64,000 bases of DNA from Nymphaea colorata (taxonomy: Eukaryota > Streptophyta > Magnoliopsida > Nymphaeales > Nymphaeaceae), in NCBI RefSeq assembly GCF_008831285.2, contig NC_045146.1:3498001-3562000 (forward strand). Reading direction: 5' to 3'. The notes below the pieces were generated by a model, which saw only the letters and a program-made list of their open reading frames with translations, searched no databases and was not told the DNA's origin. Within the stretch, counting starts at the first letter, position 1; every line of letters begins with the position of its first letter. Made by a program: the position numbers and the translations under genes. Below are positions 18,467-30,328 of this stretch, piece after piece.

Positions 18467-19752
18467 GGTAGTGTTTGATGGCTAAAAATATGTTTCTGGA
18501 AAGAAGTTTCCATAAATTTATTTATTGAATTGGTTTTTGAAAAATAAAATTCCAAATTTCCAAAACTATGTTGTGTTTGTTAACTTGGAATTATTTTTCT
18601 GGAAACAAATTTTTGCGTTTGATGGCGAGAGAGGAAGAATCGGTGGAAATGGGAAAGCAATAGCCGAAGTGAAGGATCCACGGCGGGGAAACCAGCAGCC
18701 GAAGACGAAGACGCACTGACGCAGCAAGCGCTCGAGCGTAACTTGGGACGAAGATGCAAGGAAAGGGGAAAAAGAATCTGCAATCCATCACCATAGACAA
18801 TGAGAAGGAGGAAGAAGGGAAGGAGGGAGGAGGGAAGGAGGCGGAGGAGGAAGAAGGGAAGGAGGGAGGAGGAAGAAAGGGAAGGAAGCGGAAGAAGGGA
18901 AGGGGAAATGCCTTTGGGTCTCTTTTGCCTTCTTCCTCCGCCCTCTTTTCCTTCTTCCTTCTCCTTCCTCCTCCCTCCTTTCTTCATTCGCGTCCCTTCC
19001 CTTCCTCCTCCCTCCTTTCTTCCTCCTTCTTCCTCCTCCCTCCTTCCGTTCTTCCACCTCCGCCTCCTTCCCTTTCTTCCTCCTTCCCTTTCTTCCTCCT
19101 TTCCTTCTTCCTCCTTCCCTTCTTCCCTCCTCCCTCCTTTCCTTCCTCCTCCTCCTCCCTCCTTTCTTCCTCCGCCTCCCTTCCCTTCCTCCTCCTCCTC
19201 CCTCCTTTCTTCCTCCGCCTCCCTTCCCTTCCTCCTCCCTCCTTCCGTTCTTCCGCCTCCGCCTCCGCCTCCTTCCCTTTCTTCCTCCTTCGGCTCCTTC
19301 CCTCCTCCCTCCTTCCCTTTTTTCCTCCTTCCCTTCTTCCCTCCTCCCTCCTTCCCTTCTTCAGCCTCCTCCCTCATGCCCTTCTTCCGTCTCCTCCTCC
19401 TTCCCTTCTTCTGCCTCTGCCTCCTTCCCCTCTCCCCCTCCGCCTCCTCCCTCCTTCCCTTCTTCTGCCTCCGCCTCCTTCCCCTCTCCCCCTCCGCCTC
19501 CTTCCCTCCTTCCCTTCATCCGCCTCCGCCTCCGCCTCCTTCCCTCCTCCCGCGATCGTGCCCTAACGGTCCAAAAAAAAAATTCCGGAAATATGCTTCT
19601 ACCCCTCTCGGTGGAAACATATTTCCAAAAATATGTTTTTCATTTCAACGTTAACAGTAAAAAAAAATTGTGTTTGATAAACCGGAAATCTTTTGAAAAA
19701 TTGAATTTTATTTCATGAGCTACTGGAAACTTCCTGACCATCAAACGCTACC
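18467..19752. mobile_element. PIF/Harbinger-like non-autonomous element nested in the copia element
   Basis: The termini are inverted repeats: GGTAGTGTTTGATGG at the left and the reverse complement of GGTAGCGTTTGATGG at the right. They are flanked by a 3-bp duplication, TTA (18464-18466 and 19753-19755), which is the typical Harbinger/Tourist target. Removing it rejoins copia reverse transcriptase to its RNase H side. The element is 1286 bp and has no transposase. Its centre is a polypurine/polypyrimidine repeat block. Confidence 0.8.
18798..19548. repeat. GGAGGAAG/CTTCCTCC polypurine-polypyrimidine block
   Basis: On the plus strand, about 110 bp of almost pure purine (GGAGGAAGAAGGGAAGGAGG-type units) is followed, after a short spacer, by about 630 bp of almost pure pyrimidine built from CTTCCTCC/CTCCGCC units. 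The two parts are therefore an imperfect inverted repeat as well as a simple-sequence array. The long ORFs through it on both strands (up to 284 codons) are low-complexity Ser/Pro/Phe/Leu or Glu/Gly/Lys/Arg strings and are not genes. Confidence 0.95.
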
Positions 19753-20295
19753 TTATGGAAACCAATACAAAAATTGCTGAAAGAAAAAGGGCATCTCCTA
19801 CAGGACATGGGGAGTTCAAGGTTGATAGGATGCCTAATCTACTTACTAGGCTGGATATAACGTACTCAGCCAATATACTCAGTCAGTTCATTGAAAATAA
19901 CCTTGTAGCATGAAGGAGCAAAAAGGAAAACATGGTGGGAAGGTCTAGCTTAGAATGTGAATACTTTGCGATGGTCATAGCTCATGTGAGCTAATATAGA
20001 TCAAATCTCTACTCAAAGACATGGGTATTGAAATCATCAATGACATGAAACTGAAATGTGACAGTAAAGCTTCAATATATATCGGCAATAACCTTATTTT
20101 TCATGAGAGAACAAAGCATATTGAAGACTGTCACTTCATATAAAAAAATAAAAAATGGTATAGTCAGTCAAAAATATGTCTCAAGGTAGGACCAGTTAGC
20201 AAATATATTAACTAAAGTAGTGAACAAAACCGACTTCCACAAAATAATATGCAAGTTGGGTATGCAAAACATTGGTCAGCCAACTTGAAGCGGAG

Positions 20296-20598
20296 TGTTA
20301 GGAGACTTAGAAGCATCTCAAAGAAGTTGTCTATCTACAAAGTGAAGCATAGCTGAAGTCCACCCAAAAAAGAGTTCGAGAGGAACTCGAAAGTGTGTCA
20401 AGGAAGCCTCTAACTGCATAGCTGTGTACAACTAGATACCATTAAAAAGAAGGTTCGAGAAATGTACTGACATATATTAAATGCTTTACTGTAGCACTCA
20501 AGTATTCTTATCAAAAGTAGAGAACAGTAATTCTCTTTCTTCCTCAAGTTATCTTCTCTCGTTCTTTTCTATTATTGTTTTCTTCTTTGCTCTTAACA
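20296..20598 (+). repeat. copia 3' LTR, 303 bp
   Basis: It begins TGTTAGG directly after the AACTTGAAGCGGAG polypurine-like site and ends ...CTTAACA, giving TGTTA...TAACA ends. It follows RNase H at the expected distance. Confidence 0.7.
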
Positions 20599-23073
20599 AA
20601 GCTTGACACAAACCAACCTACAACTGGATCAACTCCTAGTTTGATAGCTTCCAACCAACCCTCTGGTCAACTTAGATTTGATGCTCAAAAGTAAAAGATG
20701 CAAATCAAAATGTAAGGTACTCACCAGACCAAGTTTGTGGCTGTCTTTTTTCTACAAATTTCTTGTGCCAGAGATCATTCCCTATCCCATCCCCATACAT
20801 GAGAAGTAACATAAAAACTTAATGTGGAGTCACTAAATGGAACTGTTTAGCACTGTCTTACTAATACGATGAATGCTCTAATGATGATAATAGGACCTGA
20901 TAATTTCCCTTACAAACCATAGAATGATTAAACTAGTGTCACCAACAGAATACTTGGGCCATCCAATCAATGGTACCAAGATCCTGAATAAATCTGATTA
21001 TAATAACTTGAAGGAGAGCATCAGACAGTCAGTATACCTAGCAACGTATCTAGTTTCTTCGAAAGCAGATGTCTTCAAGTCCATGATCAATTGTCCATGT
21101 ACCAAAGAAAGTAGTAATTGATTCAGCAAAATTGGTTATACGAACACCCTTGTGCATAGAAAATTGTGCGTAGAATGTGTAATGACCCAAATGCCTCTGA
21201 TTAAGTAAAAAAGGAGCTTTTCTATAGGACAAAAAGGAATATGAAAAAGTTAAAAGTCCAAAAATGTATTTTTTTATAAAAAAAAATCTAAAATAACCCA
21301 ACCCCCCTCTTCTTTCTTTCTGTGCATGTTTATTGCAGGGGCCACTTGGTGCATGAACTCGATCTCGTTGATTCAGTATATATGTGTGGGTGTGTGTGCA
21401 TAATGCACTATTAACTTTTGTGATCTACAGTTAAATAGATACACATGTATGGTATGCATGAGGGATTATATATTTACAAAAAAATGGCTTTGCCCACATT
21501 TATTCATGACTACTATCACTTCAAAAATCTAGTTTTATTGATAAAGGAGAAACGTCAATAAAAGCTGGATCGACGTCCGTCAAATTTTTTTTCCAGGACA
21601 TAGCATCCCTTTAACCACTGTCGAGGACATATTGAGCACCGGACCAAGGTTATGAAACATCAAAAGTTGGAGACCTGCAATAAACATTCCTCACCACAAA
21701 ATAAATGAGAGATCAGTTCACCCACCCCACCAGTTTGCAATGCAGGCCCCAAATATTTGCTAATTATCTATGTATAATAGTGGAATACTACCGTAACAAC
21801 TGTAGCCAAACCATGAACTTGTTTCAGCTATTGTGGAATTTGCCCGTTGGAGAACAGTATGATTTGCCAACTTCAACGTTAAGGCAGACGTGCATCAACT
21901 AAACACGCTTCAATATGCATGAATAGATCTCTCTAATCTCCTGATATCAGCACGTGAACCACTTAACCAGTTGGTAGAATCTGGAAATGATATGAAATGG
22001 TGATGATTATTCCCCAAAATTACATGAAATATTTTCCTCATGCTAAAGTTGGCTTTAATCGGGTTGAGCGTTAATATGGAAACAGTGGCAAGTTTATCAC
22101 GTTAAAACGTAATGCTAATGCGCACGAATGTACAAATGGATTAGCAAAATAATAGGGAAGCAATTATAGAGTCGAAACGAAGCAGATCATTCATTACATG
22201 CTTACCTTTCTTTATCTCTGTTGCATCCCCAAGGTGCGACTAGAAAAAGGGTGGCATGATGTCTCATCCCATGAATGGGTGTGATCTTGACACGATGTGT
22301 TGCTAGGGATGTGCTAGGGATGTCAATGGATTGGATTTGAAGCAACATACTCTTGAAAATATTTGTTTTGTTGGATGTCCATATATTCGAATTCCAATTT
22401 GAATGAAGAAAAATGTATATTCATGTAGTAATCTGTCTCCATATTTTAGATTAACATTTGAATCCATCTTTTAAACCAAAATTCAAACCCCTTCACCATA
22501 TGTTAAGATACTGTATAGATGTTAGATATAAGACATGTATCTAATAAGATTATATCCAAACCAAAAACGAATCCGACCCAGATATCATATATTAAAACCG
22601 AATCCAATCATTTTCCTTAATTTCATGTCATGTTTTCATATTCAACTTTTTTTGAAACAGTTCGATCATATCAGATGTTCATCGAATTTGTTGACATCCC
22701 TACTCATCGTAGAAAGACTCTTTACACTGTTCAAACACACCCAACAAGAATAATGAAGCTTGGGATTTCACCGGTGCACTTCTTGCCCTAGACAGGCTAA
22801 AGGGGCAGCAGGGGCCATGACGCCCCACCCCCCTGAAATTTTAGAAAACACAATTTCAATTTCAATTTCAATTTCACCTATCAAAATCTTCAAGAATTTT
22901 CATTTGATCACACTGTGAGTACAAAAGATGAAGTCATTCAGCGAATCAATCTTCATGCATGTACAAATGATCGGCAACAGCTTTATTATTGTATAAACAC
23001 AAAAAACATCCTATATAAGAGCTGGCAGTTGTCCACAGCAGGCCCCACAAAATCTATTTATTTTCATATTAGC

Positions 23074-23076
<3 letters not shown>
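20599..23076. other. intergenic, no gene recognised
   Basis: Only short ORFs without motifs. A CAATTT-type short direct repeat lies at about 22850-22876. Confidence 0.5.

Positions 23077-23136
<60 letters not shown>
23077..23136. repeat. (TA)n microsatellite, about 60 bp
   Basis: Pure TA tract about 260 bp downstream of the stop codon of the Rab3GAP-like gene, so possibly within or just beyond its 3'UTR. Confidence 0.97.
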
Positions 23137-23140
<4 letters not shown>

Positions 23141-23392
23141 TTAATCATCAGTAGCTTTTGGTCTTGTGGACTCCAAACACCAGCAACCAGCAGCATCAAG
23201 GCCACCATAAGTTATATCACTAAAATATAAACTGGAAAGCTGCAACTAATCTTAATTAGACATAAATTTGGTAAAATATTGTTTATATATAAAATTACTG
23301 AACAAAAATATAAACAAAAGAATAATATGATAGTCCTTGATTATGAAAACAGATGGCAGGTAGAATTAGAAGAAACTTGTCCTTCAATATAT

Positions 23393-26300
23393 TTACGGTC
23401 TCAACAAAGATAGCTGCCCTGAATCACCATTTAACAAGAAAACTTCTAAAGGCGTGTAAGCAGATGAGTCAGAAACTGAGGAATCAAGCTTTGGCGGAGG
23501 CTGCAAAATCTTGCTTCCTTTTGCACATTGTACCGATAGGAGACGTGGACCAATCCGCATCTTCCAAACCTGCATCAACCATGAGAGGCAAAATCAGAAA
23601 GATTGTATCCTGACCCGAATCCTCGTTCTACCCATCAGAAAAGTGGAAATTGCCTCACCCGATACAAGTAATCAGGAGAGATTACAGAATTCAGAAAAAC
23701 AATACATCAAATGCACATTTTCCTTACAACTAGATGGTACCCATCGATAATCATTTCAGCCTACATGTATAAGAGCAAGAACTCCTAATCAGGATGAAAA
23801 CTACCAAGCCAAGAAAACATGTGCATAGTCCTATTTGTGAACCTCTTTACCTACTTCATAAAACTGAAATTTTGCTATTAAGAAAAGGCTAAGTTGCTTA
23901 TTTGTGCCTTCTGATACCACTGAATTATTCATCATTTTTCAGCAACAGCTATATCAACATGGGCGCCGGTTGAGTGCAGCACTTAAAAAAAAAAACTTTG
24001 GTGAATGTGTGGCAATCTATGTGTCTAAATTGCTTCTTTGTGCCTTAGTGATAACATGGAATATTCATCATTGTTCAGCAAGAGGGTGAAACAGAACGTA
24101 CGTCGATGTGTGTGCCGGTTGAATGTGGTACTTTCTCAGAAAAACTTAAGGCAATATGTCTGTGTATATGTGTGTGTCTGTAAAAGTCAAAAGTAAAATA
24201 GTGTTTTTCTAATAAGTGCTTCTTGCAATAAAAGAGAGTTTGGAAGGAAGATTAAAAAAAAAAAAAAAGAGGTCTCTATTTGAAAATGGTAATGAAAAGA
24301 AGGTTTCAAACAAAAAGAAACATTTATAAAGTCCTAATTCCTGTGCTGTTTGCTTCCTGCCCAGCCACCAGGTATGCCCTTTCCTCTTAATTCATCTTTT
24401 TCTTTCTTCCTCCTCCCTCCATTTTTCTCCTCCTCTTTCTTCCTCCTCCCCTCCTCTTCTCCTTTTTCTTCTTCTTATCCCCGTCGTCCTTCCCATTTTT
24501 TTCTTTCTTTTTTCCCATTTGTGGGTGAGTACCACACCCAAGGAGTAGATGTGTCACATCGCCGTGGGTGTGGCCCCCAAAGTGCCGTGTCCATGTTGCA
24601 ATGATTATAGACCCATTGTGAAAATATAGGACATACTTGTCATTTTGAATACCACACGTAATTTTTTAATAAAATTATAATGGATTATTAAAAGTTTCTA
24701 TAAGGACGCTACATAAAAGGTAAGTAATGAAAAGCCACAAGATGATGTCAAAGGAAAGCTAGGACCTCCACTATGCCTTTTCGAGGGGCATGTATAGCTA
24801 GGCACAGGCAATAATCACTCTTTGACTTTTCATAATGAGGCAAATCTGAGGAAGATGCATCTCCGCTCACTAACATCTCCATGAAAAGACAGTGTGCATC
24901 ACGATAGCCCTGAGCACAAAGATTATGAAAATATATGAGAAACATACTGGCCTTTTTCCCGGACTAAAAGAATGTGATAGACAGTAAAATGTAAACCTTC
25001 CATTGTCGCACAACAACCAGTGCTTGGGTATCTAGTAAAAGAATACGGCCAAGTGAATCAGCAATAGCAGCCAGTGAACCGCTTGGAGACAGCGCAAATC
25101 TTTCCCCCTTTCTTGGAGGATCTCTCAAGCATGTCAATACAGATGCTGCCACAAATTACACTGCCAATGGATCAATCAAACACGCCTCTAGTCATGGAAG
25201 AGCACAATACCATGAAATTAAACAGAGAAAAATACTAGATGCAAGCCACTGAGCAAATGCAATTTCACATGATCTGTGAGAACAACAAGCCTCATTCCTG
25301 TTGAATGGGAAACAACACAATACAAGTATACAACACTATCTCACAAATGAGCTAAGCAGGAAGCTGTTAATGGTGTGAGACACTATGCAGACCTCACACA
25401 CTGGTCTCTCAAGGAAGTGCTCACACAAAACACAATGTCACAATGTGAACAGCAGTTCTAAGTTTCAATTGGTCAACCAGGTCAGGGTTCACCTACAGCT
25501 TGAAAGGTGAAAAACTTAGACAAACTCACCTAAAAAAGTCAATAAGCAAACTTTTTTACAGTATAGCTAGCAAAGCAAACCAAATCGTGTGAGAAAACTG
25601 CATTCTTATACTTATGTGCCTTCTAACAATGTTATATAAATCAGAAAATGTTGTGTATTGGAAGCCTAAATGATATGGCATATATCAGCCCATATGTTGC
25701 ATATCAGCCATCGTTCGAATTATTTTTCCTTGTTGCACTTTATCAGGCCAGATCGGCTGATAAATGAATGGGGCCATATCAGGCCCCATCACTTTGGCCC
25801 ACCAGTGAAACAACATGTATCAGCCAATGTCGACATACCGCTTTTTACAACATTTTTTTTGAAATCATGTCATCGGTTCACTAAATGAGTCATCAAAGTA
25901 CCATAGACTGGAAAGAGATGATTCACATAAGAACCTGGAGTCATGTTATTTTTACAGTGAACCAAAGTTTGTCAAGAAGTACCATTAGGAAATGAAAAAC
26001 TCAGATTTCTGGATGCTGAAGCAATTTTCATATAGACAAGATTGTATATCAGCCCAATAGAAACTAGAAAGGAATCCATAAAAGCCCCATAAGGAAATAC
26101 CCCTCAGCAACCATGCCAAAGTGCCTAAAAAGATTTGCAAACATCTTTTAACCAAGGATGGTTCATCAGGCATGCAAAAGTAACTGATAATGATCAATAA
26201 GCAACAAATTCTAGGCCATTTAGGAACAACAAATAAACATTGAAATCTTTTCAAAGGTGAAGATTGATTATCCCAGCAGGTCATATTTCTGATATTCCAT

Positions 26301-29300
26301 GGGTATGACTTCATATGAGAGAAAAGGCAAAAACTATCTCCATACTGAAAACTATATAGTGAAAATAGTTGGCCTAACAAAAGAGGATGATTAAATGAGA
26401 CCATAGTTAAAAATATGTATTTTCTTCGGAAAAAAAAAACACAATAAATAAATCAGGTGTTTAAAACTTAAAAAAAAAATGCTGTTTTTTTATAAAGACG
26501 CATAAAATGAAAAGAAAACGCAAATAAAAAGTTTTTTTCACATTGTCTTCATATTATTCATTTTTTCATGTTTTTTAAATGCCAAACTGCTTGTTTTCAG
26601 TTTCGAATTTTTATTTGTTGCAAAATCTACTTAGTTTTTGATGCTTGTGTTATTAGTTTTTCCCACTTATTTTATTTTTCCCTCATTTGTTTTTTTTTTT
26701 AATTTTTACAAAATTTACCAAATTTTTCCTTTTCTTTGAAGTTCATCCATCGTATTATAACCGAGAAAAACCTCTCTATTTAAAACGAGAGAAAGTTTTT
26801 TGTGATTATAACGAGACAAGGAAAACACACAAAAGATCCTGGTGGTAGCAACAGCAGACAAGAATTATGTTTTTTGTGATTACTGATTGAGAATGAGACA
26901 AGAAAAACACACAGAAGATCCTGGTGGTAGTCAGCAGCAGACAAGAATTAAGGCTGCAAAAATTTCCAACCTCGAGCAAAGGCCTGAGGTTTCACTTCTT
27001 TTGGCTTGTCAGCCTCTTGATTGCTCCGCCATATCATTTTTGAGAAGGATGAAAGTGTTGAAAATGTAGCTGGCACAACCTTCGACAAAATGGCTCCAAC
27101 TAGAGACCTATTTCTGTCCTCAGAAAGCCTATAAGCACATGGATCATATAACAGGTTGAGAAAGATTGAAAAAAAATGTATATCTTCTAGTAAATTTCAC
27201 ACATGCAGACAGTTGAAACCAGTCAGTCCCACCTGAATGCGGAAATTACAGCATCTTCTCCAATGGTAACTGCACAGTAGTAACGTTGACTTGACTGCCC
27301 AACAATAAAAGCAGCTGAATTCAAATACCAGAATAGCTTCAGAGAGCTTCCACTTAATGAGGAAACTTTATGAGAAATGACAGGAGAACAAAAAATCATG
27401 GCTCAATTAAACAAAAAGCTAACAGTGGTTGTATTAAAGCAGATTCTCCACCTCAAGCTCCAGAAGAGGAGGAGGCATGATCCCAGTAATTGCAGCATCA
27501 GTGCATGGTCCAAACTTCCCAACATTCCATAGCTGGTAGGGCAACCTCCCATAATCATTTTCCCGTCTATATGACTGCATTTCTTGGAACCATTTTTGAA
27601 GAAAATTCTAGGCCAAGTAAAGGATGAAATATAAAGATCAGTAGAAACTCTTACGTGTGAAAGATATATCATCTGCACAAATAATCTCACAAAGGTGAAT
27701 AGCAGAAGTAAGATGCATGATCAAAAGACAACAGACAAACTGTGGTAATGTGATGATGTTCCTTTACAACAAATGGATAAATTTTGGGTTCTCTAGTTTA
27801 TAAAAGGTAAGAAACAGCACATACCTGAATATCTGCTCCATCAAAACGTGCAATTATGCCTGGCATAACTATGCATATTTCGTTTGAAGATGTGCTCTGT
27901 GGAAAGTTACCATCACTTCCTCGAACACGTATTCTAATAATGCGTGAAGGATGTACAATCTACATGACAAAATCTTTGGTCAGGTGGCACAAATTTCGCA
28001 AAGTGAGAATAGAATGTTAAAATAGCTCAATTGAATAAGGCATGTTGCATTTATAATGTCTAGCAATTGCAGATCATTGACATTTGAAAAGGAGACAGCT
28101 GACCATGGATGTTTCATTCTTGAAGCTTCGAGCAACATTGTTCACAAAAGAAAGCATAGAACACAACAAACACACATGTGGACACAAATGTACATAAAGT
28201 TATCCAAGAAAAATGAACAGACAGGATCATTTCTGTTTGTCATCCTAAATTTTTCTTATTCTGACATAGTCATGTGATCCAATCAGTGGTTATTCCGTAG
28301 ACTATACAAGCCTCAAATAATACAACATATACATGCTTTCAATTCCTGTTCCATATGAATGAACTTATTTTAAGTGATTCCCCCAAACTTCCATAAAACG
28401 AGAACATCAAATGTGAACATAGAACTGATCAAATCAATAGCAGCAAACGTCGTGTCCAATTGAATCAGTTCAGTAAGATATACAACTAATTCTCATAGTC
28501 CTGATTATCTACCCAAGCTTGGCTCCAAAAGCAAATTTTCATCTAGAAGTTTCGCATCAAATTACTCCACTGAAACATCCAACTAATCCCTAAAACAATA
28601 ATTCCAAAATTGGCGTGGTTAAAACATCCGATACTAGAAGTTCAAACACATTCAATGAAGAGTAGCCCGTAACCGAGCAGGAGTCCATCTTCACACGGAT
28701 TGGACACACGGAATCATCAACTCAATTAGGTACGAAACACAACTTTTGAAAATTTTAATATGTTCAGCCAGGCAAAACCCTCAAAAAGGTTCATTCTAAA
28801 TCACACCACTCTAGAATCTAAATCATATAATGATCTAGAAGTTTCAAATTTCTTCATAGAATGGATATCCTAGGGAGGGATAATTCTAATTCATAAAATC
28901 CTTGAAGATTTGGATATCTTGCACGAGCAGAAACGCTAGCTGAAGGTTCATTCTAAAACATAATACAAGCTATGGGAAATTTAAACGTCATCTGTGAGTA
29001 GAAGCTTTAGACAAAAGGATCATCTTTAAGAGTAAAACATTTTCTGAAATTGGCACCTCATCGGTGAGTGGAAACCTACACAAACAAGATTAGAGCTGTC
29101 AATTTTTTGAAATCGGTGCCTCACAATTTTCAAAAAATGGAATCTCTTCGATGAGCAGAAACCTTGAGGATAGTGCCATTCTCAACCCTAACACAACTTT
29201 TACATATGTGAATCCCTTAACAGAAGCAGCCCTGACGGAAAAATCCTTCTAATTACAAAACAATTTCCGAATTCGAAATCCAAAGCAAGTAACAACTCCG

Positions 29301-29835
29301 AGAAGGAACCGTTTCCCCTGACAAAAGCAATACCTGGAATCATAAGTCACAACGCAAACAAACCAGGGAATGTAGATGGAAAAACAAACCAGAGAGAGAG
29401 AGAGAGAGAGAGATCTCAGTTTTGCGTCAGCCACAACCAGCAGCAATGTTTTCGAATCAGAAAATCAAGATTATCGGACGGAATGTAAGGACTTGCCTGC
29501 TTGTGGATCAGGTCGGCATTCATGGAGTAGAAGAGGAGGAACCCGTTTGACGTCCCGAGGGCGAGGACCCGGAAATCATCAAAGATTAACCACTCGATCG
29601 CGGCAATCTCTCCCTCGACGGAAGGAGAAAGAGTCGGCTGGATGGAGACAGGAGGGGAGTCGTTCCAATCGACGACGAGGACGAAGGATCGGTTGGCGAG
29701 TGCGAGGGAGTTGGTGTCGAGGGCAAGGAAGAGATTAGGATCGTTGGCGAGCCAGCCCTCCTTTCCGGCGCCCAATCGATCCAATTCCTTGCAAGCAATG
29801 CATCCGAGTTCCGTCAGATGGGATCGCCTCGCCAT
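23393..29835 (-). CDS. plant Rab3GAP non-catalytic (regulatory) subunit homologue, complete, 8 exons
   Basis: Exons 29835-29497, 27959-27825, 27607-27452, 27294-27233, 27128-26971, 25145-24997, 24909-24766 and 23569-23393 join to 1320 nt, an open frame of 439 codons plus TAA. The first exon opens MARRSHLTELGCIACKEL and continues into SFVLVVDW and GFLLFYSMNADLIHKQ; later exons give RIRVRGSDGN, PYQLWNVGKFGPC, MPPPLLELE, DSLGRILLLDTQALVVVR and PLEVFLLNGDSGQ. These match the conserved N-terminal beta-propeller-like domain of the Rab3GAP regulatory subunit. In animals this subunit works with a catalytic partner on Rab GTPases; the plant role is inferred. Plant proteins of this type lack the long C-terminal half of the animal subunit, consistent with this length. 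All introns are GT-AG except the first, which is GC-AG. The family call is from memory of the conserved blocks, not a search. Confidence 0.9.
23896..24170. repeat. diverged tandem duplication (136-bp period) in the last Rab3GAP-like intron
   Basis: GCTTATTTGTGCC at 23896 and GCTTCTTTGTGCC at 24032 open two copies. Each continues with ATTCATCAT.GTTCAGCAA and then GTGCCGGTTGA-type sequence. Divergence is much higher than for the 217-bp duplication at 15966. Confidence 0.7.
24375..24520 (+). repeat. polypyrimidine tract in the last Rab3GAP-like intron
   Basis: About 145 bp almost wholly of C and T on the plus strand (TTCTTCCTCC-type units), so a purine run in the transcript of the gene. Confidence 0.85.
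26400..26760. other. A/T-homopolymer-rich intronic segment
   Basis: A run of poly(A) then poly(T) patches in the fifth intron of the Rab3GAP-like gene, beginning near ATAGTTAAAAATATG. It resembles the AT-rich elements at 51253 and 55677 in composition but could not be aligned convincingly. Confidence 0.35.
26796..26950. repeat. tandem duplication (about 75-bp period) next to exon 5 of the Rab3GAP-like gene
   Basis: Two copies of a segment starting TTTTTTGTGATTA and ending AGCAGACAAGAATTA (ends near 26866 and 26949). Both contain AGATCCTGGTGGTAG. The right copy stops about 20 bp from the exon 5 donor site at 26970. Confidence 0.85.
29391..29413. repeat. short (GA)n tract in the first Rab3GAP-like intron
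   Basis: About 22 bp of GA on the plus strand, so a CT tract in the gene's first intron, about 85 bp downstream of its GC donor. Confidence 0.9.
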
Positions 29836-30328
29836 CGAAGGCTAAGACTACGGCACTCAGGCTTCCGATCAATGGAGAAAATGATCGCAGAGAGAAAGAG
29901 AGACAGACTCTAGCTGTAGGAGAATTTTAATTTTAAGGTCCAATTCTACACATAATTGCCTTTTCGTGTTCGAACTTTTCACTTTTTTCTAATTAAGGCA
30001 TCATCTTTTCCCTAAGTTTCTCCCAGTCAACCCCATTAGGATTTCAACATACTCTAATAGTCTAATTGCGCTTAAAAATGTTGAAATTTACAAAGCAAAC
30101 ATGCTAGTTCTTGGTCTGATTACACCAGCAAAAGCATAAGGAATGGCCGGGCCTTGTACTAACAAGGCGAGTCTCTTTCTCTCTTTTCAAAACAAAAACC
30201 TCTTTTTCTTTACACGCTCTAGAAACCAAATCAATTTTAAGATGCAAGCACTGCTTGTCTAATACTAATGCTTGGAATAAATTTTGCAGATTTTCTTGGT
30301 TGATTTGTGGGATTGTGATATTTGAATA
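29836..30328. other. 5' flank of the Rab3GAP-like gene and probable decayed copia LTR
   Basis: The first 100 bases upstream of the ATG are the likely 5'UTR and promoter. From roughly 30080 the sequence may be the 5' LTR of the copia remnant that follows, because a primer-binding site begins at 30329. I could not fix its ends. Confidence 0.4.

Larger units (their letters stand above)
16400..20598 (+). mobile_element. decayed Ty1/copia retrotransposon, split by a nested DNA element
   Basis: Translating through stops and shifts gives copia domains in the correct order: GAG-pre-integrase (IGHPFNK...CKLAKMSR, about 16487-16610); integrase core (YTDVWSP, FVDDKSK, KVKIFRSNNRGE, about 16620-16960); the 'GYSVSKKGYKC' segment (about 17215-17330); reverse transcriptase (KRYKARLVAKGYTQ near 17850, YLDD catalytic motif near 18248); then, after a 1.29-kb insertion, RNase H (IFHERTKHIEDCHF, about 20095-20140). 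A polypurine-like site precedes the 3' LTR. Integrase before reverse transcriptase identifies copia. Many stops make it non-functional. The 5' LTR was not found, so the left border is arbitrary. Confidence 0.85.

Noticed and set aside
18580-19654. Long ORFs (up to 284 codons) on both strands
   Set aside because: They are translations of the GGA/TCC simple repeat, open in several frames at once, with low-complexity Ser/Pro/Leu/Phe or Glu/Gly/Arg composition.
29416-29845. Plus-strand ORFs opposite exon 1 of the Rab3GAP-like gene
   Set aside because: Shadows of the coding exon: the minus-strand frame joins in phase to seven further exons.
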